NCBI RefSeq assembly: GCF_021130785.1
Contig: NW_025776240.1
Span: forward strand, 62,001-126,000
Source: Homalodisca vitripennis
Taxonomy: Eukaryota > Arthropoda > Insecta > Hemiptera > Cicadellidae
Direction: 5' to 3'
Length of the DNA: 64,000 nucleotides
Made by a program: the position numbers and the translations under genes. Below, piece by piece: positions 39,526-51,033 of the stretch. Each line of letters begins with the position of its first letter. Within the stretch, counting starts at the first letter, position 1. The notes beneath the pieces are model-generated. The model ran no database searches and was not told the origin of the DNA. It worked only from the letters and a program-made list of their open reading frames with translations.

Positions 39526-39613
<88 letters not shown>

Positions 39614-39616
39614 CAT
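39520..39616. repeat. compound (AT)n microsatellite
   Basis: Alternating A/T with phase breaks and two TACATA interruptions near the right end. The plus-strand open frame at 39482-39703 is a repeat artefact. Confidence 0.95.
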
Positions 39617-39619
39617 AAT

Positions 39620-40835
39620 TATATTGCGTGTTTACCACCTACAGTATATATTTATTTCTTAATGCTTGTCATAACATCGTTTTTTTCTACTTATTGTTGT
39701 TAATGCTGCTTTATTTTAAGTTATTATATTATATTAATCTCCTGGTATATTATTTTATTAGATTTAAACTGCTTTTTGCTGCGCTTTTTTAATTTGGTAT
39801 AATGAAAGAAAATGTTATAAGAATATAAATTGGACAAATTTGAAGACTAAAAATAATAAAATTGTAAGTATAATTCAACTGGGCTCCCTCACGCCGCCAA
39901 TTGAGGTGCACTGGAAGGTAAATTGTATATATTTATGTGTTTTTAGAAAATAAAAAGATTGAATTTGAACTTATAAAATTATTGATCAACATACCTGTAA
40001 ATTTGTTAGTCGATGAAACCATTAGAATTTTAGACTGGATCGGCCTGAAGTTTAGGCCTCACGGTGTGTGGTTAGTGGTCACGATGCAAATAGATTCCTT
40101 TGTGTGAGCTCTTCCTTGAGCAATTACTGACTAAATTACGTTAGGTAGGTTGCTTTGATTTAGCTTTAGGCGTACGGCCTGGCTATGTGACAGGAGATCT
40201 ACGAGTAATATCCTAGTAAACTAGATAACAGCTAATATGACACTGTTGTGTTACAACATTATACGTAATTATATTAATCATACTATTCTTTATATTAAGG
40301 TAGTGTGATATAAGCTACTATTACACGAGATAAATGAACTAATATGAGCTGTAGTATGCGTAAAATGGTACCATGTTAAATTAAACTGTGTTAGATTTCA
40401 ACTCCAAATTTTCTGTTTTGTAATGCTTGTCTTTGAATTCACATGCTTCAAGAAAACGTTGAATATGAATATAAGAACAAAATTCGGAACTTACACTTAG
40501 CTATACACAGTCATTCTAAACTGTAACGAAAATAACAAGTTATGTGTGTTATTAGGTTTCATACATGTTTTTATGTTGTTTGGGCTACATAGATTTCATT
40601 TGAGTAATCTCCAAAACATTTACTCGTTACCCGCAGTGGCCAGGATATATTTCGACTTCCAACACTGTGAAGTTACTGCAAGGACAAGTATATCAAGGCC
40701 TATTCAACGGTTTCTAGAAATCAAGACGTTCTCTTCAGTCTGAATGTTCAATAACCTTTTGATACAAAGTTTTATACAAAGTAGCCTTAAAACCTGATAT
40801 ATGGATTCCTTTAGATCCAAAAAAAGATCACTATT
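39620..40835. other. non-coding DNA, possible old LINE tail
   Basis: No gene recognised. 39885-39920 (GGGCTCCCTCACGCCGCC) followed by AATAAAAAGATTGAATTTGA near 39950 resembles the 3' ends of insect non-LTR retrotransposons, but only weakly. The 65-codon frame at 40546-40743 has no motif. Confidence 0.4.
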
Positions 40836-40837
40836 GA

Positions 40838-41260
40838 CTTCAGGGTCCAAACGTAAAAGACAGTTTGTCTGCTAGTCTGTACGGTTAGTCTTTAATGAAA
40901 TCTCCTTCAAACTTGAAATCTTAGTTTATAGATGTTTCTTGATTAAAGGAACTAATATTTCTTTACCTTGAAAAAGTAAAAAGGTCCATCTGTCTGTCCG
41001 TTTGTGCGTATTGCGTTATATAGAGTCCTGTGATACTTCTTATATTGAGTATTGGCATATCTTAATTTATATTTTTACCACAAGCATACTTTGTAATAAA
41101 CATCAACTTCATGTTTTAATCGGTTTCAAGATTTCATGCACTTAAACTAAGACATTTACTTATGAAAAGTGTTTTATGCTTTGTTTAAAGTCGAAGAGAG
41201 TTGCATTGTGAATCTGTGCTCAGCTAGTATGAAGACCTATTTTATGTAAAACGCCTTAAT
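40838..41260. repeat. dispersed repeat, copy without minisatellite expansion
   Basis: It starts GGGTCCAAACGTAAAAGACA then GTTTGTCTGCTAGTCTGT and goes on with TATTGAGTATTGGCATATC, TTTGTAATAAACATCAACTTC and GAAAAGTGTTTTATGC. The same ordered landmarks occur at 45409-46160. The second copy has hundreds of bases of GTCCGTC-type minisatellite where this one has only a couple of GTCTG words. No coding frame. Class unknown. Confidence 0.65.
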
Positions 41261-41460
41261 TCTTTAATACTTTTGTATTGAAATTTAAATGGAATTTTTT
41301 CCGAGCAAGGATGATGTCTGCTTTGGGGCGAACGCGAACTACGCTTGCCTGACCATATGTTTAGAGTGTGTGCAACATTGCAGAGAAGAGTTTGAATTTG
41401 TGTATCTATAATAAGAACATAGCTTTTAATAATAACCTAAATTAGACATATGTTAACAAC

Positions 41461-41568
41461 ATGTATCAACTACAAGTTGAGACTAAAATAGGTACTGTAC
41501 TAAACGCAAAGTTATGTTTTAACTGTAGTAGGCCTGGGCACTTGGTTAAAAATTGGCGATTGATGTAG
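41461..41568 (+). pseudogene. retroelement gag zinc-knuckle remnant (BEL/Pao-like?)
   Basis: In frame from 41461 the sequence reads KLCFNCSRPGHLVKNWRL, then stop at 41566-41568. This is a CCHC nucleic-acid-binding knuckle, C-x2-C-x4-H-x4-C, with the last Cys changed to Trp. In a retroelement Gag such a knuckle binds the RNA genome. After the stop, another frame gives VVLCCKL and CSRFDS, which could be a decayed second finger of the kind BEL/Pao Gag proteins carry. No protease or reverse transcriptase is found next to it, and it is surrounded by AT-rich DNA. The knuckle is clear by pattern; the family assignment is a guess, supported only by BEL/Pao fossils elsewhere in the window. Confidence 0.5.
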
Positions 41569-41699
41569 TTCTCTGTTGTAAACTTTGACAGCCGCTTTGT
41601 TCTCGCTTTGACAGTTTGTACAGATTTAGTAAAGCTTCCCGAGACCTCATCTGCATCAGTGTGTACAGAAACTTTAGTTGTTCCCTGCACTACAGTTAA

Positions 41700-44600
41700 G
41701 AGGATTCTTATAATAAGAATAATATTTATTGATAATTGTTGTTTTAATTGTGGTTAATATATCATGTTTGGAATGAAAAAGTACGTATTCTAACTTAACT
41801 ATAAAAACTAAGGGTTTTAGTAATTTATTTTCGGATATATGTTTGTGTGCTAGTGTGGTGAAATAAAATCTTTTACTAGATCTGAAAATGCTAATATTTT
41901 AATTACGAATTAGAGTACGCCAAACTACTTGTCTAGTAAAAAGCTTCGCTGATGTTGCATGACAAATTTTAAATCTAAAGCTGAACTCATTGCATTACAC
42001 GTTTAAGGTATATAATTGTATTCAGTTTGTTTATAAATTTCATAATCCCATGATTTTACTAATTTTTAATTTCTATGCTATTATATTTATCAATGAGACC
42101 GCTGAGTAATATTTTCCACCTCTCACACCAAATATTATATAGTGACACCATCATCAAACTTAGTGTTGCTTATTTAGTAGTGAAACTTCATAGAAAGTTT
42201 GAAGACTATAATAACACAGTTCGATTTTGAGATATAATGTGGACAGGTGGACTGATAAAACAAAAATGAAATTGTCTCATCCACCTGAGTGATAGGCTTC
42301 GCTTTCGCTCAGCCAAATACAAATTTCCTAATTACTCTTATCACTTAACTTACGCTAAATAATATTTAAAAAAAATTATACTCTGCGAGAATTATGGTTT
42401 AAAAGTTTCGGAATGACAAACTTGCAAACTGTAAAACGCCATTTTCTAGTTGAAGAGTTACAGAAATGTCAAAGAGAAAGTTCCGTATATTTCAGTACCG
42501 CAAAGTTTCCGAATCTTCTATCTTACGAGATTCCATCCATATTCCAATTTTCTCTGTATTCCTTCTTAAAGTAGAGTGTGTGCTTCCTCTCACTATGTTG
42601 ATAAAACTAAAAGCCTTTTCTGTTTTATTGGCAAGCCACGTAAGCTTTATTCTAAAGCGTACTGTTTACTCTGCACTATTTCTCAGTCGTTATCTATTTT
42701 GTACAATGCCAAATATGATTGAAATTCAATACTTTTATAAATATTTGTATTCTGTAGTTGTTATATATTTTTTGTTAGACCTGTGTAAAATTAAAGTGGG
42801 AACAGTTGTTATTAAATCTCATTTGATCTTTAAACATAATCATAGTCTATATCTTAGTATTTTATATAAAATTTTATATTGAAATCAATTTATTAAAACT
42901 AAGATGGTTTAAAATATAATATCTTTTAAAAAATATAGTTTTTTAGTGTTTTGGCTCATTTTTTTGGACGGTATATAACATTGAAATGTAAATAATTAGA
43001 AATGAGTATCTTATTAAATTAATAAATATTTATTTTTAAGTACTCGATCTTACTCATACACATAATCACTATTTTAAATTTTGATGTAAATAATTTTTAA
43101 ATTTTATTACACGTATTTGGTACTATCTGGTTCCATTCATACCCTTTTCCAAATGAATTTGTACATTTACTTTATGTTTTACGGCTACGCCGTTCACAAA
43201 TATTATATTTAATTAAAGAATTACACTTCAGACATGTTTATCGCAATTTTAAGGTATTAGTGTGGTTCAATAAATTAAGGGACTTTAAAATATACAGTTC
43301 TTCCCTCAATATAGCAAAAATGGAAAAAACGGTTTGATACTCGAAGTTAAATGTTGTATGCATATTAATATAAAACTACTGAAGCTACAATTGTAAAATT
43401 CTTACGTTATGTATATGAGTAGTAAATAGTTATGTATATAAATAATATTTTGAGAAAAATTATTAAAATTAAAATCGAATAATTTTCTTCAATTATAAAT
43501 AATTAAAAATAAAATGTTATTAAATTATAATTAACATTTATATGTAACATTTATTTGTTTAACATAGAAGGAAAACGGGTTAGGGCATGATTTTTATCAT
43601 CACATAACATCTAGTTCACTGATTTGATAAAATGTCTTACTTGTTCACAACATAGAATATAAACTTATATTAAAAACTATAAAGTGGTTCCAGGTGGAAA
43701 AATGCAAATTTACGTCGTGATGTTTGAATAAGCCCTTGGAATAAGCTAGCTTTTGCATATGTATTACTAAAGGAATTAAATAAATATTTCTGTCGTTCCA
43801 GTTCTTTTCCAGTGATCCTTTGTCAAAACTTTATTAAGTATTTCATTAAAATCATGCGTTAAAACACTGTTTATAGTTTAGTTAAAAAGTATGATTGAAA
43901 AGTTGTAAAACAATAGTCATTACTATTGTTTTACACAATTACATGGAAAGAAAGTAAATCTCTCGATCTCTTCCATACAATATTAAACGCACGGCAGACA
44001 TCTCGTCAGCAAGCATGGTTTCGCTTGTGCCTCACAGCGGACCATAATCCTGCCCTGGAGTAATAGAAAATATTTTATCATTTCAAAATTAAACTTAACG
44101 TATCAAAGAAGGCAGATGTTTAATAATTCCTAAAAAAGTTATTTTATTAATCTTTGCAATATTCTAGATGTACTATTAAGCTTATTCCGTGTGGTTTAAG
44201 CTGCAAAAATTGTTTATACGCTCAACCAATATAATCAGAATCACTTTTGATAGACAAAACTTTAGACTCCAAATCAACCAATACTATGATAGCATTTTAA
44301 ATTCACATGTAGATGGATCCATGGGATATTTTCAGCCCAAATATAACCTCTCAATATCAACTCCTTCGTCAGTAGCCGTGCCTACAGACAGTAGTAACTA
44401 ACTGGAGAGGCTTCATTGAACGCCCCACCAATAAAATACATATTTTTATTTAAATTTATTTATGTTACACAATGGTATTTTCCGTGACTATAATATTATT
44501 TTTAACAGTAAAAAAATATACCCAAACTCAAAATTCAAACTAAAATTACAGTTTGCTTGCAAATTAACAGTATCTTAATTTTTTTTTTTTTCGTTGTTCG

Positions 44601-45405
44601 TCTGTCTGTGCAATAGGCCATTATTATTTGATTTAGGATTAATCGCTAAAGTTCTGCTAAAATTCAGTTTTATTTATAAGCTTCTATGCCATTTCTCTTT
44701 AACATCAAAATTATCTAAGTCCAAATAAAAACTTGTTCAACCGACACTAAACACACTTAACACAATTTATAATGTTAGATCTCTATCATTTCGTAATTTT
44801 CAAACTACATATTTAATAAGGTTTTAATAATACGTTATCTCTCTTTATAGCAAAACATAACTGATTTAATATACATACTAATTAAGATTCTAGATGAGAA
44901 ATGCAAATCACGTTGTTGCAAAATGGAGAGACGAAGAGCTTAGAAGAATCCCGCATTTACATGTGTGACGGATAAATGAATTAACGAAATATTCCTGTTA
45001 TTTCTGTTTTCTGTCATATCCTCACCATTAAAATTTATGATTTGTGAATTTTACCTAAACTTTATAGAAAATATAACAAATTATATTAATTATTATTAAT
45101 GATATTAGTTTTAGAATTAACTGTTACAAAGTGTTTAACAAAATATAGCTGCTCAGATATTATAAATTATTTGGAATAAACATATTTGAGCAACGAACAG
45201 CATTTTTACAAAATAATCTAAATCACTTGTGTTGAAGATTATATAAGTTATGTATCTGATGTTTTACGTTATATTTTAGAACAATATATGTAAAACCCAA
45301 CTTCTTTTTATCATATTCAAACAAAATTATGTTTTAAATTAGTTTTACAATAGCTTTTAGAACAATATAAGTTGATATGTTAAATGTAACATATATTATT
45401 ACGCA
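41700..45405. other. AT-rich non-coding DNA
   Basis: No gene recognised. The longest frame, 42466-42882 plus (138 codons), is Leu/Ile/Phe/Tyr-rich, shows no domain and has composition expected from AT-rich DNA; I do not call it. 41970-42040 may be a copy of the repeat seen at 1553-1640. A short hairpin lies at 43905-43934. Confidence 0.5.
43905..43934. repeat. perfect hairpin, 12-bp stem and 6-base loop
   Basis: GTAAAACAATAG (43905-43916) pairs exactly with CTATTGTTTTAC (43923-43934) around TCATTA. No associated gene or element end is visible. Confidence 0.75.
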
Positions 45406-45408
45406 AAT

Positions 45409-46160
45409 GTCCAAACGTTAAAGGGCAGTTCGTCTGTCCGTCAGTTCGTCTGTCCGTCAGTTCGTCTGTCCGTCAGTTTCGTCTGTCCGTCAGTTTCGTC
45501 TGTCCATTATTTCATCTGTCTATCAGTTCGTCTGTCTATTAGTTTCGTCTGTCCGTCAGTTCGTCTCTCCATCAGTTCGTCTGTCCGTCAGTTCGTCTGT
45601 CCGTCAGTTCGTCTGTCCGCCAGTTCGTCTGTCCATTAGTTCATCTGTCCATCAGTTCGTCTGTCTATTAGTTCGTCTGTCCATCAGTCCGTCTGTTTAT
45701 CAGTTCGTCTGTCCGTCAGTCCGTCTGTCCGTCTGTCCGTCAGTTCGTCTGTCCATCAGTTCGTCTGTCCGTCAGTTCGTCTATCCGTCAGTGTGTCTGT
45801 CCGTAATTTATTTTGCCCGTCTGTGCGATAACTCTTGAATGAAAGGTCTTATAAACTTAAAACTAGTAAGTAAATGTCTCTTGTTCCAACTAACAGTTCG
45901 TTTCCTTCTAGGTTCTAAACTTAAATGTACAGTCCTTCCATGTGTTTGCCCAACTGTGGTATCTTTCGATTCCTTTATTATTCTTTATGTTAAGTATTGA
46001 TTTAACTGTATTTATATAAAGAGATACAACATGCATATTTTGTAGTAAACAGAAACTTCATATTTACTCAGTTTACTCAGATTTCATACAATTCAACTGG
46101 CACATTGACTTTGCAAAGTGTTTCATGTCTGTAGAAAGTGGAAGAAAGTTTTCGCAACAC
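45409..46160. repeat. dispersed repeat, copy with internal minisatellite expansion
   Basis: The head GTCCAAACGTTAAAGGGCAG, the post-array part (TTATGTTAAGTATTGATTTAAC, TTTTGTAGTAAACAGAAACTTC) and GCAAAGTGTTTCATG match 40838-41260 in order. The minus-strand open frames of 46073-46325 overlap its right end and have no domain. Confidence 0.65.
45427..45810. repeat. 16-bp minisatellite (TTCGTCTGTCCGTCAG)n
   Basis: About 23 units, mostly 16 bases, some 17 with an extra T, and variants in which CCGT is CCAT or CTAT. Near 45715-45745 the unit shrinks to repeats of GTCTGTCC. It sits inside the dispersed repeat copy at 45409-46160. Confidence 0.95.
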
Positions 46161-46329
46161 AATTTGTACACAACGACACCCAAATAGATAGCGGGGTGAT
46201 TCTGACATGTTTTCTCTCGTGTTGGGTGTGGTGAAACACGATTTATCGATCTCACCCTTCGTTACAGTCAATATTTCTTGGTTACTACCAGGATATAAAT
46301 AAAGCCACTTCAATACAACTTCCATTTCT

Positions 46330-48550
46330 CTCCGACGGAAAGCAATTTACAGACGATGGAAAATTCTTGAAACGATCTGTTTCTCATTACTAAAACCTTG
46401 ACCTAAAAAATATAATTTGAGGCTAAAGAAATTTATTAGGTAAAATTATTTATTGATTTTTTTCAACGGTCAAAAACCAATACATAATAGAACATTCAAA
46501 TATTTAAATTAAATTAAAACCTAAAGTTAAAAGCTATTATGACAAATATTATAAAACAAGTATAGGTAGACATGCAGTAATTCAACAGCATCGGTATAGA
46601 GTATGACCAAGATAGATCTATCAATAATCCTGCACAGCATAATAACAACATAAGAAAAGAAATACTATAAATAACGACAATAAAAGTAGAATAACAGACA
46701 CGATAAAAGTGATGAGCTACGGTAATAGAAGGATAAACTAATATTGGTGTGGCAGCGAGTTTTAAAACTCAAAAAAGTTTGAAAGTCTTCTCTCGAATGT
46801 ATTATATATGTTACTAAAAATGTCCAAATGACTAGGTAAGTAACCGAATGTTGCGGTTCTTTATGTTTTTTAGCTTATAAATCTGTCCAACTTGGCGAAA
46901 ACCCTTATAGAAAGGGAGGTATGTAACAAGATAATCAGATTATGAATGGAAAAATGAGTGACGGCTGGTTCTGATAATGAAATAGGTGCTGGGTTAGCGT
47001 GTTTGTAGACATAACTTATATACCCATGATAACTTAATTCCAAAAGCTCGGACGACTACCAGATCCTTGATATTAGTACAATTGCAAGTGGTTTAAAAAA
47101 GTATAAACACTTTTATTTTATCCAATATTGCAAAACTTATCTTCCTAAAGGCTTTGATTGGGATGGAGATGGAGTTACCAAAATCATCAATAAGACAACT
47201 ACATTTTTATTTATGATTTGAAAGTTGTTACGTCGGATCTATTACGTATCCTCATGGATGTGTGAACAGAGGAAATTACATTTTTACCATACAAGCTGTG
47301 CGAGAAAGTTTCTTCCATCAATAATGTTATAGCCTACATGTTGTGGACTATGTAACTAAGTGATTACATCGTTAGGTTTATGCTGTCGGCAAGCCGGGAA
47401 ATCTGTCAGGAGTGATCTCGTCTGATAACAATATATAAAATGTGCTTTTAATTATGCAGGAGTTAGAGTGAATTGGTGACGAAAAGATTAAGATTTACAG
47501 AAAACCCACAATTTATAAAATACGGCATATTTAAAAAAGTCTATAAATATGTGCATTACGTATATGCTTGTCAGGAAATATATAAAGACATATTAAACTT
47601 CTTTCGAATACTATATATTCTCATTTTAATATTGGATGTTTTAAAGTTTTGTAGTATGTGCAAAGCTGAAAGTGAATAGATATTAATTTTTTCCCTTTTA
47701 ATTTTATGAATCTACTATTGGAGTTTTAATACATTTTGTAGTATCAGCATTCCTAAAAACAAATAGACAAGGAAATATTAATTTTCTTATCAATTCCATT
47801 TATTCTTATTCTAAAAACTTATCTCTTGGTACTAAACACCCCAGAATTGTCAAAGAAAAGCGATTTAATCAGGACAGAAGTTCTGAGAGCACTAGCGCTT
47901 ATAATATTTATTACTTTGAATGAAACCTTTTCCAGCTTATGGCTTAAACAGTTATGATTTATTCTTGAATGATTAAAAAAACAATTTAATATTAACCCAC
48001 ATTAACGACAAAACTGGTTTGTCCACTACTTTTGTTTATTTGATATTAATTACTATCAACATTATATTTTGTTTATTTTAATCTTAACCAAAATCAATTT
48101 AAGACGTATTTTAATTTTTACCTTTTTTGAATACGAATATACTACTACATAAATAGATTAGTGATGGGACAGATGAACAAATTTTACAATAGAAAGTTCT
48201 CGTTTGTTTAGTTAACAAAAAAAGTAATCGAACGAAATATACTATTGTGTAGATCAGCCGGTTACGTTGACAAGGATGAATAGAAAAGTATCTAATAGAT
48301 TTTTATTCCAATAAACAGAACTTTCAAAACAATTCTAAGGCATTTCACTGCCATAATTTTGTTCTTGCAATTCATAAAAGATCAAACATTACTATGAATT
48401 ATTTGCAGGTGGCAAAGCAATACGCAAATTTTACAGTTCTTTGTGAAAAGGAAAAAATTCTCAGTGAATCAGAAAAATTAAGTAAAAGTTGTCATTTATT
48501 ACGTACATCATGTTACTGTATCAGTCCAAATAATCAGTAAAATTATTTAA
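46330..48550. other. AT-rich non-coding DNA
   Basis: No gene recognised. The 68-codon frame at 47473-47679 has no motif. Bases 46875-46915 (GTCCAACTTGGCG) resemble 2055-2085 (CTCCAACTTGGCG), possibly two fragments of one old repeat. Confidence 0.45.
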
Positions 48551-48555
48551 CAAGG

Positions 48556-48745
48556 GGACGTTAGTCCTGAAATCCTCTTGGACATTTCACCTGGGGACCA
48601 ACGGCTTAAAGGCTTATCTCAAACCACAACTAATGGCTGTGCAGGCGAATTGCTTATAGCGGTCACCCATCCAACAAGCAGCCACGTTTGCCGTTGCTTA
48701 ATTCGTTTATCTTGCGATAACCTACACTGCGTTATTGTCAGTAGA
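48556..48745 (-). repeat. SINE with 5S rRNA-like head, copy 2 (best preserved)
   Basis: On the minus strand the head reads AGTGTAGGTTATCGCAAG, then GAATTAAGCAACGGCAAACG, TGGCTGCTTG and TTGGATGGGTGACCGC (the last is the complement of 48661-48672 and flanks). AATTAAGCAACG and TTGGATGGGTGACCGC are hallmarks of 5S rRNA around its A and C box promoter elements, with the same order and near-natural spacing. The body continues to about 48556 (CAGGACTAACGTCCCC). The stem parts of a full 5S gene are absent, so it is not a 5S rRNA gene. The plus-strand frame over it is not coding. Confidence 0.75.
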
Positions 48746-49055
48746 AGATATAACATAACAGCAATATTATATTAAGTGATATTTTTAAATGACAAAGAAA
48801 TTAAAACTGCGTATTTTGCTTACGTACAGTCTCCATTATCATTTGGAAACATTGCATGGGTAGGATATCGGAAATCGGTCCTTGAACCTCTTATTTTATT
48901 TAGAAAATTATTGTAAAACAGGGTTTAGGAAAAGTAAGAGATAACCGACTTACAATCTTTTCATGAAACTTCAATTCTTTCCTTATGCCAGTTGAATATA
49001 AAAAGTATATTTACAAACATGTAATCAATTTTCTCTTCAACGTCACATTCTTATA

Positions 49056-49370
49056 ATATTAGGCATTCTAATAGAGTGGGAATTTCTCTTATGCAATGCA
49101 ATTAAGTCATATTCAAATACTAAATCTTTTTATATACCTCCGACCTTATTTATAAATATATGTAACAAATTTAATTTTTCTTTATTCGAACCTTTTTCTA
49201 TTGAAATATTCAAACACAAAGTTAAAAAGTTTCTACTGCATGTTGGGCTTGTGGAGGATGAGGCCTTGTTACTGTCTGAGTGTGGGGGCGGTCATGGCCA
49301 TTTCTTGTACCAACTGTGTGCTCATGGTTATGGTTTACCTACGACTAACTGCTACAGAAGACGTTACTGA
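49056..49370 (+). pseudogene. 3' end of a non-LTR retrotransposon reverse-transcriptase ORF
   Basis: One frame stays open for about 100 codons to TGA at 49368-49370. It contains NTKSFYIPPTLFINICNK, then IEIFKHKVKKFLLHVGLVED. The pattern 'FK(H/R)K(V/L)KKFLL' shortly before the stop is typical of the extreme C-terminus of insect LINE reverse-transcriptase proteins, where it follows the thumb region. No catalytic YADD part is present, so this is a 5'-truncated insertion, as LINE copies usually are. It is followed after about 50 bases by a 21-base A run at 49419-49439, consistent with an LINE tail. A 70-codon frame in another phase over the same DNA is its shadow. Family not determined; the call rests on the short motif and the poly(A). 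Confidence 0.55.
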
Positions 49371-49418
49371 ATACCAAATTTATCTCCCCCATCGCATCCA
49401 CCTTCAGCAGTAAACTTG

Positions 49419-49439
49419 AAAAAAAAAAAAAAAAAAAAA
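49419..49439 (+). repeat. poly(A) tail of the LINE fragment
   Basis: Twenty-one consecutive A residues, 48 bases after the stop codon of the reverse-transcriptase remnant. Confidence 0.7.
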
Positions 49440-49522
49440 CGTGTAGACAGGTACTGGAATACACTAATGGCGATGAACATTTTCATTTAAAAGAGATATA
49501 CGAGATATACTAGTACTACATT

Positions 49523-50794
49523 ACGAGCTCCTCACGCGTTATTTTAATGGGGCGATCAAGGCAGGCGGAGAGAAAGAGTGAGGGCAGAGCCGAGCAGTAC
49601 CGATAAATCACGAAAATTCCTGACAAACCCTGTACATGCGGCTGATAGCGACCTCAGTTCGGAACGGTTCTGATTTCTATTATCTAACGAGTGAATGAGT
49701 TGTTTTATATCCGAATTAATGAGTCGTTTTATATCCGAACATATCTGCAAAACATAGAAATTATATCGAATTAATTATATTAATATTGAACTTTCTTTAT
49801 AACCCCAAAGACAATTTACAAAATGTGAGATGGTGCACAACGAATAAAAGGTCATAATCTCATCATATTTTGCATATAGGCTTAAAATGACGGTAAATGT
49901 ATTTTTTGTGCTATTGGAATATATTCAAATTAATAGGGCAAAAGCAACGTATTGTAATGTGGAGTCCTTAATATTGGTAGTATTACCAAAAACATAATTA
50001 TAGAAATATGACAAAATCAATGACAACTACCTGACTTAAATACCTAACATAGCACTTGACAAGATGCAATTAAAAAACTCAACTTAATTGTTGATTTTGT
50101 TTTTGAAGACCCTGAAGATCATTCTTTAACTACTATGCTAAGTAGGCTTTTTTTAATCCTCCTGGATGTTTCATCCACCCTCGAATGTTTTCTAGCTACG
50201 CCACTGAATGTAACGAGGTTACTTTGTTACATTACACTTCCTTACGTCTTTTTGGGTCTTTCGATACTCCGTTGTATTGGTTTATTTGTATCTAGACAAG
50301 AGTAATTGCCTGCCATTAATTACGTTGTAAAATCAAGGTTCAATGGAATAAAATTAATTGTGCTGCATCCTGCAGCATCCAGCTTTGAAAATGTAATATA
50401 TATATGTTGTTGTACCAAATTACTGAAATGTGTTTAATTCAGAGTAGAAGCTAAAAACACAGTGGTACAATTTAAGAGGCTTGTCACATTGATTGCCTGC
50501 AATTTAATTGTGCTGCATCCTGCAACATCCAGCTTTGAAAATGTAATTTAAATATATGTATGCTGTACTAAACTACGGAAAGGGGTTTGAAAATAAAGTG
50601 ATACATTTTAATAGGTTTGCCAGGTACTGAACTAAATTAAATTCAGAGGAGTACAGAGCGAGAACGCGCGGACTGCTCATTCCACTATTCTAATACGCGG
50701 GCTATCTGTAGTTGGCAGGAGGGCCCCTCCATCCCCACTCTTTCCCTCCGCCTGCCTTGATCGCCCCATTCAAACTTACGCGTGAGGAGCTCGT
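49523..50794. mobile_element. 1.27-kb non-autonomous DNA transposon with about 63-bp inverted termini
   Basis: ACGAGCTCCTCACGCGT at 49523 and on through GGGGCGATCAAGGCAGGCGG to about 49587 recurs inverted at about 50730-50794, ending GCGTGAGGAGCTCGT. Differences are few (TATTTTAATGG against AAGTTTGAATGG, GAGAGAAAG against GAGGGAAAG). The outer boundary may reach a few bases further because GTACTAC and GACTAC also agree across a 3-base indel; no clean target duplication could be fixed. The interior has no transposase frame. The minus-strand 64-codon frame at 49556-49750 is without motif. The left interior has a doubled phrase (GTTTTATATCCGAA twice, 49703-49740). Superfamily unknown. Confidence 0.85.
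50351..50630. repeat. internal direct repeat, two units of 150 bp
   Basis: TTAATTGTGCTGCATCCTGC at 50354 recurs at 50504; both continue CATCCAGCTTTGAAAATGTA and then diverge gradually (TGTACCAAATTACTGAAATG against TGTACTAAACTACGGAAAGG). It lies inside the 49523-50794 element. Confidence 0.9.
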
Positions 50795-51033
50795 GTAGTC
50801 GTGTACTTACATTCCTTGGAGATTAGTTTGTATATACATACTATTTATTAATAATACGACTCTATCCTACGCAACGGCTGCTTGGCCATGTAGGCTTATT
50901 TCCAAACGCTACGTATAATACTTTTAGTTATTTATTGTTCATATATTAATTACCAATTCTTATATTACTACTAATTGTAATAGTATTGTAATTGTAACGG
51001 AAATAAACTTTCTTTCATTTAATATGGCAAACG

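Noticed and set aside
42466..42882. 138-codon open frame as a possible membrane protein
   Set aside because: The hydrophobic composition is expected from AT-rich DNA, no domain or topology pattern is convincing, and nothing nearby supports a gene.
45425..45800. CRISPR-like array in the GTCCGTC repeats
   Set aside because: The units are contiguous with no spacers of unique sequence, and the setting is eukaryotic.
48661..48740. Possible 5S rRNA gene
   Set aside because: Only the internal promoter-like part matches; the 5' and 3' stem sequences of a 120-base 5S RNA are absent.
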